Assembly (NCBI GenBank): GCA_047615875.1
Contig: JBLHGU010000001.1
Location: 83,646-147,645 of the forward strand
Origin: JBLHGU01 sp047615875
Lineage (GTDB): Bacteria; Pseudomonadota; Gammaproteobacteria; Arenicellales; CAJQKF01
Reading direction: 5' to 3'
Length of the DNA stretch: 64,000 bases
The translations under genes were made by a program, and so were the position numbers. Shown here piece after piece: positions 18,165-26,543 of this stretch (the first letter of the stretch is position 1; every line of letters starts with the position of its first letter). The notes under the pieces were generated by a model that searched no databases, was not told where the DNA came from, and worked only from the letters and a program-made list of their open reading frames with translations.

Positions 18165-19448
18165 ATGGGTGAATCACAACAAAGTACATTAGTGTTTGCG
18201 TTGCGTTCGTCATGGGCATTGTTGTTAGGGTTCGGAATCCTCATGCTGGGCGACGGTTTGCAGGCGTCCTTGCTAGCGATTCGTGCGGATCTGGAAGGCT
18301 TCTCAACAACAATGACAGGCTTCATAATGTCTTCGTTTTATGCTGGGTTTCTGGTGGGATCGATTTCCACACCGAAAGTGTTAGCAAAGGTCGGGCATAT
18401 AAGAGTATTCGCAGCATTGGCGGCACTGGCTTCAGCAGCCATATTGGTGCATGCTATTTTTATAGATCTGTGGGTATGGACAGGTCTTCGTTTGGTCAGT
18501 GGATTTTGTTTTGCCGGTTTATACGTTGTTGCGGAAAGCTGGTTAAATGATCGAGCCACCAATGAGTCCAGAGGTAAAGTACTATCTCTGTATATGGTGG
18601 TTACTTATATTGGTGTTGGTATCGGCCAGTTATTCCTCAATCTTGCCAGTCCAGAAAGTTTCGAATTGTTTGTACTGGTATCCATTCTGGTGTCCGTTGC
18701 TGTGTTGCCGCTGCTACTTGCAGCAGGTTCACCACCGCAGTTTAACGATGCGGTTTCTATTCGTGTTCGGGATATATTTCAATCATCACCGCTAGGAATT
18801 ATAGGCACTTTTCTGGTCGGCATGGTCACGGCTACTTTCTTCGCACTGGCGCCGGTATACGCCCAACGTCAGGGGCTAGAGATCCGAGATATTTCCTATT
18901 TTATGACGGCGGCGGTTATCGGTGCTGTATTATTTCAATGGCCGATAGGCGCTTTGTCAGATCGTTTTGACCGCCGCAAGGTTCTCACTGCAGTAACCCT
19001 GTTAGCGTCCATTGCAGCCGTTTCCAATATCCCCCTCGGCCAGCTTTCGGGTTATTGGCCCTATGTTGCGATAGGTGTTTTTTGTGGCTTGTCCTTACCG
19101 TTGTATTCTATTTGCATTGCCTATACCAACGACCATTTGCAACCAGAGCAAATGATTGCGGCCAGCGGAAGTCTGGTAATGGTTGGAGGTATCGGCGCAG
19201 TATCGGGCCCACTGGTAGTCGCTGTGATGATGGACATATTAGGTGATGATTCATTTCTATGGTCGTTGGGGCTGGCACACTTATTATTGGCCCTGTTTTC
19301 CTTTTATCGTATGACTCGGCGCGAATTTATAACGCCAGAACACCAGGCAACTGTTACCCCAACCGCTATTCATGCCTCAAGTGCCGCTTTTGAGAGTGTT
19401 CAGCAGTCTGCTCAGGAGGATGTGCTTTCCGAGGACAATGCGGCGTGA
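18165..19448 (+). CDS. MFS transporter, YcaD-like
   Basis: This protein of about 427 aa has 12 hydrophobic segments and an MFS inter-helix motif (GALSDRFDRRKVL) between helices 8 and 9. Its N-terminal half, including GDGLQASLLAIRA and AGLYVVAESWLNDRA, resembles YcaD-type transporters of unknown substrate. I choose ATG 18165 (MGESQQS); the extra 30 residues of the longer frame are not membrane-like and overlap the upstream region of the divergent mttB-like gene. It could import a quaternary amine or export a product, given its place beside mttB and tmm, but the substrate is not visible. Confidence 0.8.
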   Translation: MGESQQSTLVFALRSSWALLLGFGILMLGDGLQASLLAIRADLEGFSTTMTGFIMSSFYAGFLVGSISTPKVLAKVGHIRVFAALAALASAAILVHAIFIDLWVWTGLRLVSGFCFAGLYVVAESWLNDRATNESRGKVLSLYMVVTYIGVGIGQLFLNLASPESFELFVLVSILVSVAVLPLLLAAGSPPQFNDAVSIRVRDIFQSSPLGIIGTFLVGMVTATFFALAPVYAQRQGLEIRDISYFMTAAVIGAVLFQWPIGALSDRFDRRKVLTAVTLLASIAAVSNIPLGQLSGYWPYVAIGVFCGLSLPLYSICIAYTNDHLQPEQMIAASGSLVMVGGIGAVSGPLVVAVMMDILGDDSFLWSLGLAHLLLALFSFYRMTRREFITPEHQATVTPTAIHASSAAFESVQQSAQEDVLSEDNAA

Positions 19449-19746
19449 ATGGGACAATTTCTTACGGATTCTCGCTATTGGTAATGTGAATCGAGGATAA
19501 GCTAGGAGCCGTAGTTTCAGTTTTGGGTGTGCCTGGAGCACTGTTTTATAGACAGGGTGGCAAATATCTCTTTTGTGGTATATTGGAACCCGTTCGGTAA
19601 GACATTGCGTGGATTAGGGTATTTGTTGCCAATTCCTATTACGTGTCTGGACCTTATTTGCTGCAGGGAACCTGGTGCCCGCGGAGATAAAAAACCCAAA
19701 AGATTATTTTAATTAATTTATAAATATCAGTTGAGGAGTTTGTTTA

Positions 19747-21378
19747 ATGAAAGATAAACCAAATCAAAAGTCCGCTTCCAGCGAGCTTCAATATAAGAAT
19801 CTGGATCGCGCTGACAAGCACTTTCTGGATAAAATGGTCAGCAAGAAGGCATCCCGTCGAACTGTATTACAAGTGATGGCCGCTACCGGCGTTACTGCCG
19901 CTGCTGCACAGAATTTGCTTTCCGGTGCTAGTGAAGCCAGAGCAAGCACACCTAAAAAAGGTGGCACACCAAGATTTGCATCCAATCTACATGGACCTGA
20001 TGATCAATTAGATCCGCCACAATTTACGTCGACCGTTGACTATTGCCGTGGTCGCGCTACTTATAACTCGTTGGTCCAACATTCTGATGATCTGGTTCCA
20101 CAGCCAGAGTTGGCGGAAAGTTTTGAAGCCAGCGGTGATGCGATGAAGTGGAACTTCAAAATTCGTAAAGGGGTTAACTTCCATGATGGCAGCCCACTGA
20201 CAGCGGATGATGTTGTTTACTCTATGAACCGTCATAAGGGCGACGATTCAACTTCTGTAATTAAATCAGTTTTATCATCTGTAACTGAGTGGAAGAAAAC
20301 CGGCAGTCATGAAGTTCAAGCGGTATTGAATACGCCAAATGCCGATCTTCCTGTACTGATGGGACTGTTCCAGACCAAGATTGTCAAGAATGGCACTATT
20401 GGTGATGGCAATGGTACCGGCCCATTTACCATGGAAGCATTTGAACCTGGTGTGAAGTCAGTACATAAGCGTAATGAGAACTACTGGCGTGAAGGCGCAA
20501 ACTTCGATGGTATCGAAATTACCGCCATTACCGATCCAGTAGCTCGCGTTAATGCATTGATTTCTGGTGATGTGCAGTTAATTTCGACCGTTGACCCCAA
20601 GGCTTTCCGTCAGATCGAAGCTGCCGGCGGCGTCAATCTGCTTTCAACACCTGCCGCATTGCAGGTTGGTATTTGCATGTTGAAAACCTCAGCACCCGGT
20701 GACAACGCCGACTTCGTGAAGGGCTTTCAATATATTCAGGATCGCGAACGTATCGTTAAGCGTATCCTGAAAGGTAAGGGGTCTGTTGGTAACGACACGC
20801 CTATTATGTCTGCCCATGGTCCCGATTTCTGTAACGAGTTACCCCAGCGGGGATTCGATCCAGATAAAGCCAAGCATCACTTTGAAAAAGCTGGAATCAG
20901 CAGTGCCGAGATTTATGTGGCTCCTGTTGCTCCTGGTATAGAAGACGTAGCTCTGTTGGCTCAGGTTAACTGTGCAAAAATTGGTTTTGATTTGCAAATC
21001 AAAAAAGTACCCACCGATGGATACTGGGGTGCAATTTGGATGAAGCAACCAATTAACGTGGTCACCTGGAATATGCGTCCTACGGCTAACTCTCAGATGG
21101 CTATTCAGTTTGCACCTGGTGCAGCCTGGAATGATACTTTCTGGAATAACGATCGCATGGGTGTATTGTTGAGTGAGTCTCTGGCAGAACTGGATCCGGC
21201 CAAGCGTCACGATATGTATTGTGAAATGCAGACTTTGATTCATGAAGGCAGCGGTATGTGTATTCCGGCTTTCTCCAACATCAACGACGCTATCGCTGAT
21301 AACGTTATGGGTGTGCCGAAAGTTCCGTTGGGTCAATTAGGTGCTCTGGAATGGCCAGAGTTTGCATGGCTCGCGTAA
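19747..21378 (+). CDS. ABC transporter substrate-binding protein, peptide/opine family (SBP_bac_5), Tat-exported
   Basis: This 543-aa periplasmic binding protein belongs to solute-binding family 5 (DppA/OppA-like). The N-terminus carries a twin-arginine signal (KASRRTVLQVMAATGVTAAAA) ending near an ALAx-like SEARA site at about residue 67. The family block WNFKIRKGVNFHDGSPLTADDVVYS is clear, shown here only for recognition of the fold. A strong ribosome site (GAGGAG) precedes the ATG. It is the first gene of a four-gene import operon with DppB/DppC-like permeases and a fused ATPase. Ligands of this family include peptides, opines and some betaines; the ligand here is unknown. Confidence 0.88.
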   Translation: MKDKPNQKSASSELQYKNLDRADKHFLDKMVSKKASRRTVLQVMAATGVTAAAAQNLLSGASEARASTPKKGGTPRFASNLHGPDDQLDPPQFTSTVDYCRGRATYNSLVQHSDDLVPQPELAESFEASGDAMKWNFKIRKGVNFHDGSPLTADDVVYSMNRHKGDDSTSVIKSVLSSVTEWKKTGSHEVQAVLNTPNADLPVLMGLFQTKIVKNGTIGDGNGTGPFTMEAFEPGVKSVHKRNENYWREGANFDGIEITAITDPVARVNALISGDVQLISTVDPKAFRQIEAAGGVNLLSTPAALQVGICMLKTSAPGDNADFVKGFQYIQDRERIVKRILKGKGSVGNDTPIMSAHGPDFCNELPQRGFDPDKAKHHFEKAGISSAEIYVAPVAPGIEDVALLAQVNCAKIGFDLQIKKVPTDGYWGAIWMKQPINVVTWNMRPTANSQMAIQFAPGAAWNDTFWNNDRMGVLLSESLAELDPAKRHDMYCEMQTLIHEGSGMCIPAFSNINDAIADNVMGVPKVPLGQLGALEWPEFAWLA

Positions 21379-21413
21379 GCGTCAGCTAGGCATAATTAGG
21401 ACCTGAGAAATAG

Positions 21414-21447
21414 AGGGTCTGCATCCTTAGGATTGCAGACCCTTTTT
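21414..21447 (+). terminator. Hairpin after the ABC binding-protein gene
   Basis: A stem of 10 bp (AGGGTCTGCA / TGCAGACCCT), extended by TCC/GGA with one bulge, is followed by a T5 run. It lies 35 bp after the binding-protein stop and before the permease genes. It probably gives partial termination, so that the binding protein is made in excess of the membrane parts. Confidence 0.85.
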
Positions 21448-21555
21448 CGTTTAGATTTATCGTGCACAAAATGTATGTTTAATCGTATTTATCTGCACGG
21501 AACAATTCAACTATTAGTGATGTATGGTTACTAAAAACTCTATGAGAACCAGCTT

Positions 21556-22506
21556 ATGATGACGCAAATGGTTCTACGCCGTATAGCCATAGGCGTGGCG
21601 ACACTTTTTGTCGTTTCAATTATCGTGTTTGTTGGTACAAGTATTCTGCCTGGCGATGTGGCACAGATTTTATTAGGCCAGGCCGCAACTGAAGAAACCC
21701 TCGCAGCACTACGCGCGAAACTGGGTCTGGATCAGCCAGCCTATGTCCAATACTTTAGTTGGCTCGGCAATATGGCCAGCGGCGATCTGGGTATTTCCAA
21801 AGCTGGTGGTGCGTCAATTTCAAGCATGATTGGCGGTCGGTTGGGTAATACCATGTTTCTGGCGGGGATGGTTGCATTAATTGCCGTGCCTATGTCGGTT
21901 GTGCTAGGACTCTATGCAGCAATGCATCCTGGTACGTGGCTGGATAGGATCGTAACTTTCGGAACCTTGGCAACAATCTCAGTACCTGAATTTTTTATTG
22001 CTACGGTATTGGTGTTAATTCTGGCCGTAGAATTGCACTGGTTACCCGCGATAGCCTACTTGAGCGGTGATGAATCAGGCTGGCAACTTATGCGGGCGCT
22101 GGCAATGCCAATGACCACTCTGATTATTGTGGTGTCTGCACAAATGATTCGCATGACCCGGGCGGGCATACTAAATGTTATGAGCTCGCCCTATATCGAA
22201 ATGGCCATTCTCAAAGGTGTGCCACGCACACGGATAATTCTTCGCCATGCGCTATTCAATGCTATCGGACCTATCGTTAATGTCATTGCACTAAACCTTG
22301 CTTATCTGGTCAGTGGAGTTGTTATCGTCGAAACGATATTTGCCTATCCTGGTTTGGCAAAACTTATGATTGATGGTGTTCAGACCAGAGATCTGCCATT
22401 GGTTCAAGCTTGCGCCATGATCTTTTGTGGTGTGTATGTTGTACTTATATTGCTCGCAGACGTGGCATCGATATTGTCGAACCCGCGTCTAAGACACCCG
22501 AAGTAG
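21556..22506 (+). CDS. ABC transporter permease, DppB-like
   Basis: This 316-aa inner-membrane permease of the peptide/nickel family has six hydrophobic segments. The N-terminal block VSIIVFVGTSILPGD and the permease loop (ILKGVPRTRIILRHALFNAIGP, positions about 218-239) are typical of DppB. It pairs with the DppC-like protein whose gene starts 9 bp later. The start is ATG ATG at 21556; the second Met is equally possible. Same operon as the binding protein, separated by a probable attenuating terminator. Confidence 0.9.
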   Translation: MMTQMVLRRIAIGVATLFVVSIIVFVGTSILPGDVAQILLGQAATEETLAALRAKLGLDQPAYVQYFSWLGNMASGDLGISKAGGASISSMIGGRLGNTMFLAGMVALIAVPMSVVLGLYAAMHPGTWLDRIVTFGTLATISVPEFFIATVLVLILAVELHWLPAIAYLSGDESGWQLMRALAMPMTTLIIVVSAQMIRMTRAGILNVMSSPYIEMAILKGVPRTRIILRHALFNAIGPIVNVIALNLAYLVSGVVIVETIFAYPGLAKLMIDGVQTRDLPLVQACAMIFCGVYVVLILLADVASILSNPRLRHPK

Positions 22507-22515
22507 GATTGAAAA

Positions 22516-23424
22516 ATGACTGAAGAAACGAAAAAATCTGCTGACGATGTTATTGCGGAAATTGACAAGTTTGATGAGCTTCCTGATGCTCCGCCAAAGC
22601 GTCGGCTAAAATTAACATGGCTTGGCAAAATATCAGTTGCAATAGTGGCTTTCTGGCTAGTAATTGCAGTTATTGGACCCTGGATTGCCCCCTACCATGA
22701 AATGGATATGGATGGTGACGACAGCTTTCTCGACGCCTATGACAATTTCTATCTGGGCACTGATTCCATTGGTCGAGATACCTTTTCGCGCATAATCTGG
22801 GGCGCGCGCATGACGATAGGAATTTCACTAGCTGCAACAATTATGGCTTATATGATTGGCATAACTCTGGGCATTGCAGCTGCAGTTAAAGGTGGCTGGG
22901 TAGATATGGGTATCAGTCGTGTCAATGATGCAATCCTGGCTCTGCCTTCTATTATGTTAGGCCTAATTGCCATAGCAGCCTTTGGGTCTTCTATTCCGAT
23001 ACTGGTGAGCATTGCAGCCCTGATTTATGCATCCAGTGTGTTTCGAATAGCGCGAGCTCTAGCTCAGGACATTATAGTGCAAGACTATGTTGAGGCAGCC
23101 AAGGCCCGTGGGGAGGGTCTCTGGTACATTATCAGAGCGGAGGTTTTGCCAAATGCGGCCATGCCACTAGCAACTGATTTTGGCCTTCGTTTGGTGTTTG
23201 TTGTGCTATTTATTTCAAGTCTGAGTTTTCTTGGTCTGGGGGTTCAGCCACCCCAGGCAGATTGGGGTAGCATGGTGAGAGAGAACTTGCAAGGACTGAC
23301 TTATGGCTCCTATGCAGCCATCTGGCCAGCAATTGCTATCGCCACATTCACAATCGCTGTCAACTTGATCGTTGATGATATCTCAGCTAAGTCGGGTGGA
23401 AGCCTGGCTAAGAAGATGGTGTAG
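22516..23424 (+). CDS. ABC transporter permease, DppC-like
   Basis: This 302-aa partner permease has a charged cytoplasmic N-terminus of about 38 residues and then six membrane segments. DppC signatures are FYLGTDSIGRDTFSRIIWGAR and the EAA loop in YVEAAKARGEGLWYIIRAE. The C-terminal SFLGLGVQPPQADWG block is diagnostic for the family. The stop lies 4 bp before the ATPase start. It forms a heterodimeric channel with the preceding permease. Confidence 0.9.
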   Translation: MTEETKKSADDVIAEIDKFDELPDAPPKRRLKLTWLGKISVAIVAFWLVIAVIGPWIAPYHEMDMDGDDSFLDAYDNFYLGTDSIGRDTFSRIIWGARMTIGISLAATIMAYMIGITLGIAAAVKGGWVDMGISRVNDAILALPSIMLGLIAIAAFGSSIPILVSIAALIYASSVFRIARALAQDIIVQDYVEAAKARGEGLWYIIRAEVLPNAAMPLATDFGLRLVFVVLFISSLSFLGLGVQPPQADWGSMVRENLQGLTYGSYAAIWPAIAIATFTIAVNLIVDDISAKSGGSLAKKMV

Positions 23425-23428
23425 TGCA

Positions 23429-25315
23429 ATGAAAAAAATACTAGAAGTTAAAGGCCTAAGAATTAGCGCTTACAATGATGAGAAAAAGGAAATACCCATT
23501 GTTAAGGGCGTAAGTTTCGATATTTATGAGGGGCAGGTAGTCGCCCTGATTGGTGAATCGGGTTCCGGCAAGACGACGATTTCATTAGCGTCACTTTCTT
23601 ATACTAAACCTGGATTGGAGTTCTCCGGTGGTGAGGTACTTTTAAAGGGCGAAGATGTGTTGACTATGCCGCCTTTGCGCAAGCGTGAGATTCGCGGACA
23701 GAATGTTGCGTATCTAGCGCAAAGTGCCGCGGCGACATTTAATCCAGCAATTACTATCGGCGAACAGGTTACTGAGTCATCTGTTCTACATGGCATACTG
23801 GATCAGGACGAAGCCACGGAACGTGCCACTGCATTATATAAGGCATTGGAGTTACCTGATCCCGATCGTCTGGGTAAGCGTTATCCTCATCAGGTGTCCG
23901 GTGGTCAGTTACAACGCCTAATGGCTGCAATGGCGTTATGCGGTAAACCAGATTTGTTGGTTCTGGATGAACCGACCACGGCTTTGGATGTTACGACACA
24001 GATCGAAGTGCTAAAGGCGTTTAAGAAAGTAATTAAAGAAGAAAACGCAGCAGCTATTTACGTGACCCATGATCTCGCAGTTGTCGCGCAAATAGCTGAT
24101 TATATTGTTGTGCTGTACAGCGGTGAGGTTATGGAGCAAGGGCCTGCGGAGCAGATTATAAATAACCCTTCTCATGCCTATACTAAACGACTCATGGAAG
24201 CAGTACGTCCGAAACCTGCCGCCGGCCAGGGAGTTGAAGTAACAGGCAAGCATGACCAGGACAACTCTGCTATTTCTGTGAAAAATATGACCGCAGGTTA
24301 TGGTCGTATTCTAAATGGAGAGCCTGCAGTTACCGTATTGAGGGATATTAATGTCGAGGTAAAAAACGGTCATGTGGTTGGTGTAATTGGTGAGTCCGGT
24401 TGTGGTAAATCCACTATGGCTAGGGTAATGGCAGGCCTTTTACCGCCCGCAAAAGGCGAACTGACACTTGATGGCGAAAAACTCAATGGTGCATTGGATG
24501 ATCGAAAATTAGAAGAATTACAGAAAATTCAATTCGTTTTTCAAATGGCCGACACGGCTCTAAATCCCAAGCAAACCATAAGTGAGATTCTTGGCCGTCC
24601 ACTGCAGTTTTATCATGGCTTAAGTGGTAAGGAGAAGTATAAGCGTGTAACAGATATTCTGGAAATGGTTGAATTACCGGCGGAGTTTGCCAGTCGATAC
24701 CCCATGGAGTTATCTGGTGGTCAGAAGCAGCGGGTCAATATGGCACGGTCTTTGGCAGCAAACCCGGAAGTCATGTTATGTGATGAGGTAACTTCGGCAC
24801 TGGATAGTATTGTGGGTGCTAATGTAATCAAATTGTTGACCGCGTTACGAGACAAAACCGGAGTATCGTTCGTTTTCATAAGTCATGATCTTTCTACGGT
24901 CTCCTCTTTTGCGGATGAAATTGTTGTCCTCTACGCAGGCAGGGTTGTCGAACAAGGTCCTACTGACGAGGTTTTGGAACCACCATTTCATCCCTATACA
25001 CGTTTATTAATTAGTTCTGTGCCCGAGCTTCGTATTGGGTGGTTAGAAGAATCAATGAAGAAACGGGAAATGGCGGCCGGTATTGCTCGTGGAGTAGAGA
25101 TAAAAGCGGTTGGTTGTCCATTTTACAATCGGTGCCCGATGGCTATCGAGGGCACCTGTGAGTCTACGGATGCTCCTGTTCGGAAATTAGACAATGGTCA
25201 TGAAATTGCCTGCCATTTATCAATTAAGGAACTGCAGGAATCGGAGAGTAGTACACAGCAAATTCTTCAAGGACATGAGAAGACTGACGATCACGCAGTT
25301 GTCAGACCAGGCTAA
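23429..25315 (+). CDS. Fused double ATP-binding ABC transporter subunit (DppD-DppF type)
   Basis: This 628-aa protein has two complete ATPase domains in one chain. Walker A motifs are GESGSGKTT and GESGCGKST; signature motifs are VSGGQLQRL and LSGGQKQRV; Walker B segments are LLVLDEP and VMLCDEV. In the second Walker B the usual catalytic Glu position is occupied as DEV, so Glu is retained. The C-terminal oligopeptide-transporter tail carries Cys residues in the GCPFYNRCPMA segment. I choose ATG 23429 because it follows the permease stop by 4 bp; the longer frame would overlap the permease by 53 bp. It powers the preceding DppBC-like channel. Confidence 0.92.
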   Translation: MKKILEVKGLRISAYNDEKKEIPIVKGVSFDIYEGQVVALIGESGSGKTTISLASLSYTKPGLEFSGGEVLLKGEDVLTMPPLRKREIRGQNVAYLAQSAAATFNPAITIGEQVTESSVLHGILDQDEATERATALYKALELPDPDRLGKRYPHQVSGGQLQRLMAAMALCGKPDLLVLDEPTTALDVTTQIEVLKAFKKVIKEENAAAIYVTHDLAVVAQIADYIVVLYSGEVMEQGPAEQIINNPSHAYTKRLMEAVRPKPAAGQGVEVTGKHDQDNSAISVKNMTAGYGRILNGEPAVTVLRDINVEVKNGHVVGVIGESGCGKSTMARVMAGLLPPAKGELTLDGEKLNGALDDRKLEELQKIQFVFQMADTALNPKQTISEILGRPLQFYHGLSGKEKYKRVTDILEMVELPAEFASRYPMELSGGQKQRVNMARSLAANPEVMLCDEVTSALDSIVGANVIKLLTALRDKTGVSFVFISHDLSTVSSFADEIVVLYAGRVVEQGPTDEVLEPPFHPYTRLLISSVPELRIGWLEESMKKREMAAGIARGVEIKAVGCPFYNRCPMAIEGTCESTDAPVRKLDNGHEIACHLSIKELQESESSTQQILQGHEKTDDHAVVRPG

Positions 25316-25326
25316 TTTGTAGGAAT

Positions 25327-25354
25327 ATTCAGACCGGTGTAAACCGGTCTGAAT
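25327..25354 (+). terminator. Hairpin closing the ABC transporter operon
   Basis: A perfect 12-bp inverted repeat (ATTCAGACCGGT / ACCGGTCTGAAT) with a 4-nt loop begins 12 bp after the ATPase stop. The following sequence is A-rich rather than T-rich on the plus strand, so termination may need Rho; it will still stabilise the 3' end. Confidence 0.65.
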
Positions 25355-25539
25355 AAATGAAACTATCTATCAAAATTAAGTTTGCTAACTGGGACTTTGT
25401 CGCCTCCGATCAGGCCGAATGTCATTGTCTTCGTTCCATGAGGTTTATAACGAGTGGGTTTACGCAAAAATCCTCGATCTTTTTATGGACCCGGAAGCTT
25501 CAGCTTGTTAGTTCCTCTGATTCTTAACGGATTCACTCG

Positions 25540-26382
25540 GTGAATTCTGAAACACCCGTCAGGATGGAAGACTTAGTTGATCTTCGAGCCTATCCCCTGG
25601 ATCAACTCGAGACTGCTTCAGGTGAAGAACTGGTGCAATGGTGCCAATCGCAGCTGGACTGTCATGGGGCCTGTGTTTTAGATGGATTTCTTAAGCCTCA
25701 GGCGATAATTGATTCGCTGGCTGAAGCAGAGAGACTGCTGCCCAATGCCCATCAGGTAGACCACTACTTTGCTTATGATGATGTTGATGACAAAACCCTG
25801 GGCAAATCCCGCGAAGAATTACCAGAGAATCACCCCGGACGTTATTCGTCGTTAACTAAGATTCGTTTCATTGCACAGGATTATATTTCTGTAACAAATC
25901 CGGTTATGCTGATTCACGCCTGGCCACAAATGAGTGAGTTTATTGGTAAAGTCATGAAAATGACTGCAGCTCATACATCTGATTGCCCGTTGTCCGGTTG
26001 TGTCTTTACTGTTGCTGAAGAGTATGAATTACAAGATTGGCATTTTGATGGTGCAGATTTCATCGTTACTTTGATGTTGCAGGACGCAGAGCGCGGTGGC
26101 AGTTTTAACTATGCTCCCGGCCTTCGCAGTCAGGGTGGCGAAGACGACTACGAAAATATCTCCCAGGTTTTTTCGGGCCAAAGCGAACTGGTTCAAACAC
26201 TATCCATAAAGCCTGGCACTTTAACTTTGTTTAAAGGGAAATATAATTTGCACAAGGCAGCACCGGTTGGAGCTAACAGCAGACGGGTGATGGCAATTCT
26301 TTCTTTCGCCGATAAACCCGGACTAACAGGCGACAAAGAGTTTTTAAAACTTTTTTACGGACGATCTCTTAAAGATTTATAG
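25540..26382 (+). CDS. Fe(II)/2-oxoglutarate-dependent oxygenase
   Basis: This 280-aa protein has the metal motif His-x-Asp in WHFDGADF, a distal His in FKGKYNLHKAAPV and a candidate 2OG Arg in NSRRVMAI. Because Asp is retained, it should be a hydroxylase rather than a halogenase of the HxG type. The overall pattern reminds me of HalD/ArpA-like amino-acid oxygenases, with low confidence. The start is GTG at 25540; an ATG 24 bp downstream is an alternative. It stands alone after the ABC operon and converges on the HpaB-family gene. The substrate is unknown. Confidence 0.75.
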   Translation: MNSETPVRMEDLVDLRAYPLDQLETASGEELVQWCQSQLDCHGACVLDGFLKPQAIIDSLAEAERLLPNAHQVDHYFAYDDVDDKTLGKSREELPENHPGRYSSLTKIRFIAQDYISVTNPVMLIHAWPQMSEFIGKVMKMTAAHTSDCPLSGCVFTVAEEYELQDWHFDGADFIVTLMLQDAERGGSFNYAPGLRSQGGEDDYENISQVFSGQSELVQTLSIKPGTLTLFKGKYNLHKAAPVGANSRRVMAILSFADKPGLTGDKEFLKLFYGRSLKDL

Positions 26383-26494
26383 AATCTGTATATTTAGACA
26401 GTAAGCTGATGAAACGCTCACAATCTATAGTGATGTTTCACTAAGTCTGGTAGGGTAGGTTAGTAATTAAGTTAGAATTATCCAGGGTGAAGCT

Positions 26495-26528
26495 CCGGCA
26501 AAGACTCTGTTGCGAGAGTCTTTGCCGG
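26495..26528. terminator. Bidirectional hairpin between convergent genes
   Basis: A perfect 14-bp stem (CCGGCAAAGACTCT / AGAGTCTTTGCCGG) with a 6-nt loop lies between the ends of the 2OG oxygenase gene and the HpaB-family gene. No long T-run flanks it on either strand, but its place and strength indicate a shared transcript end. Confidence 0.7.
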
Positions 26529-26543
26529 CTGAAGAATCATTAA

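Noticed and set aside
19449..19746. Possible riboswitch or small gene ahead of the ABC binding protein
   Set aside because: I found no conserved riboswitch core or paired structure, and the short frames there have no ribosome site.
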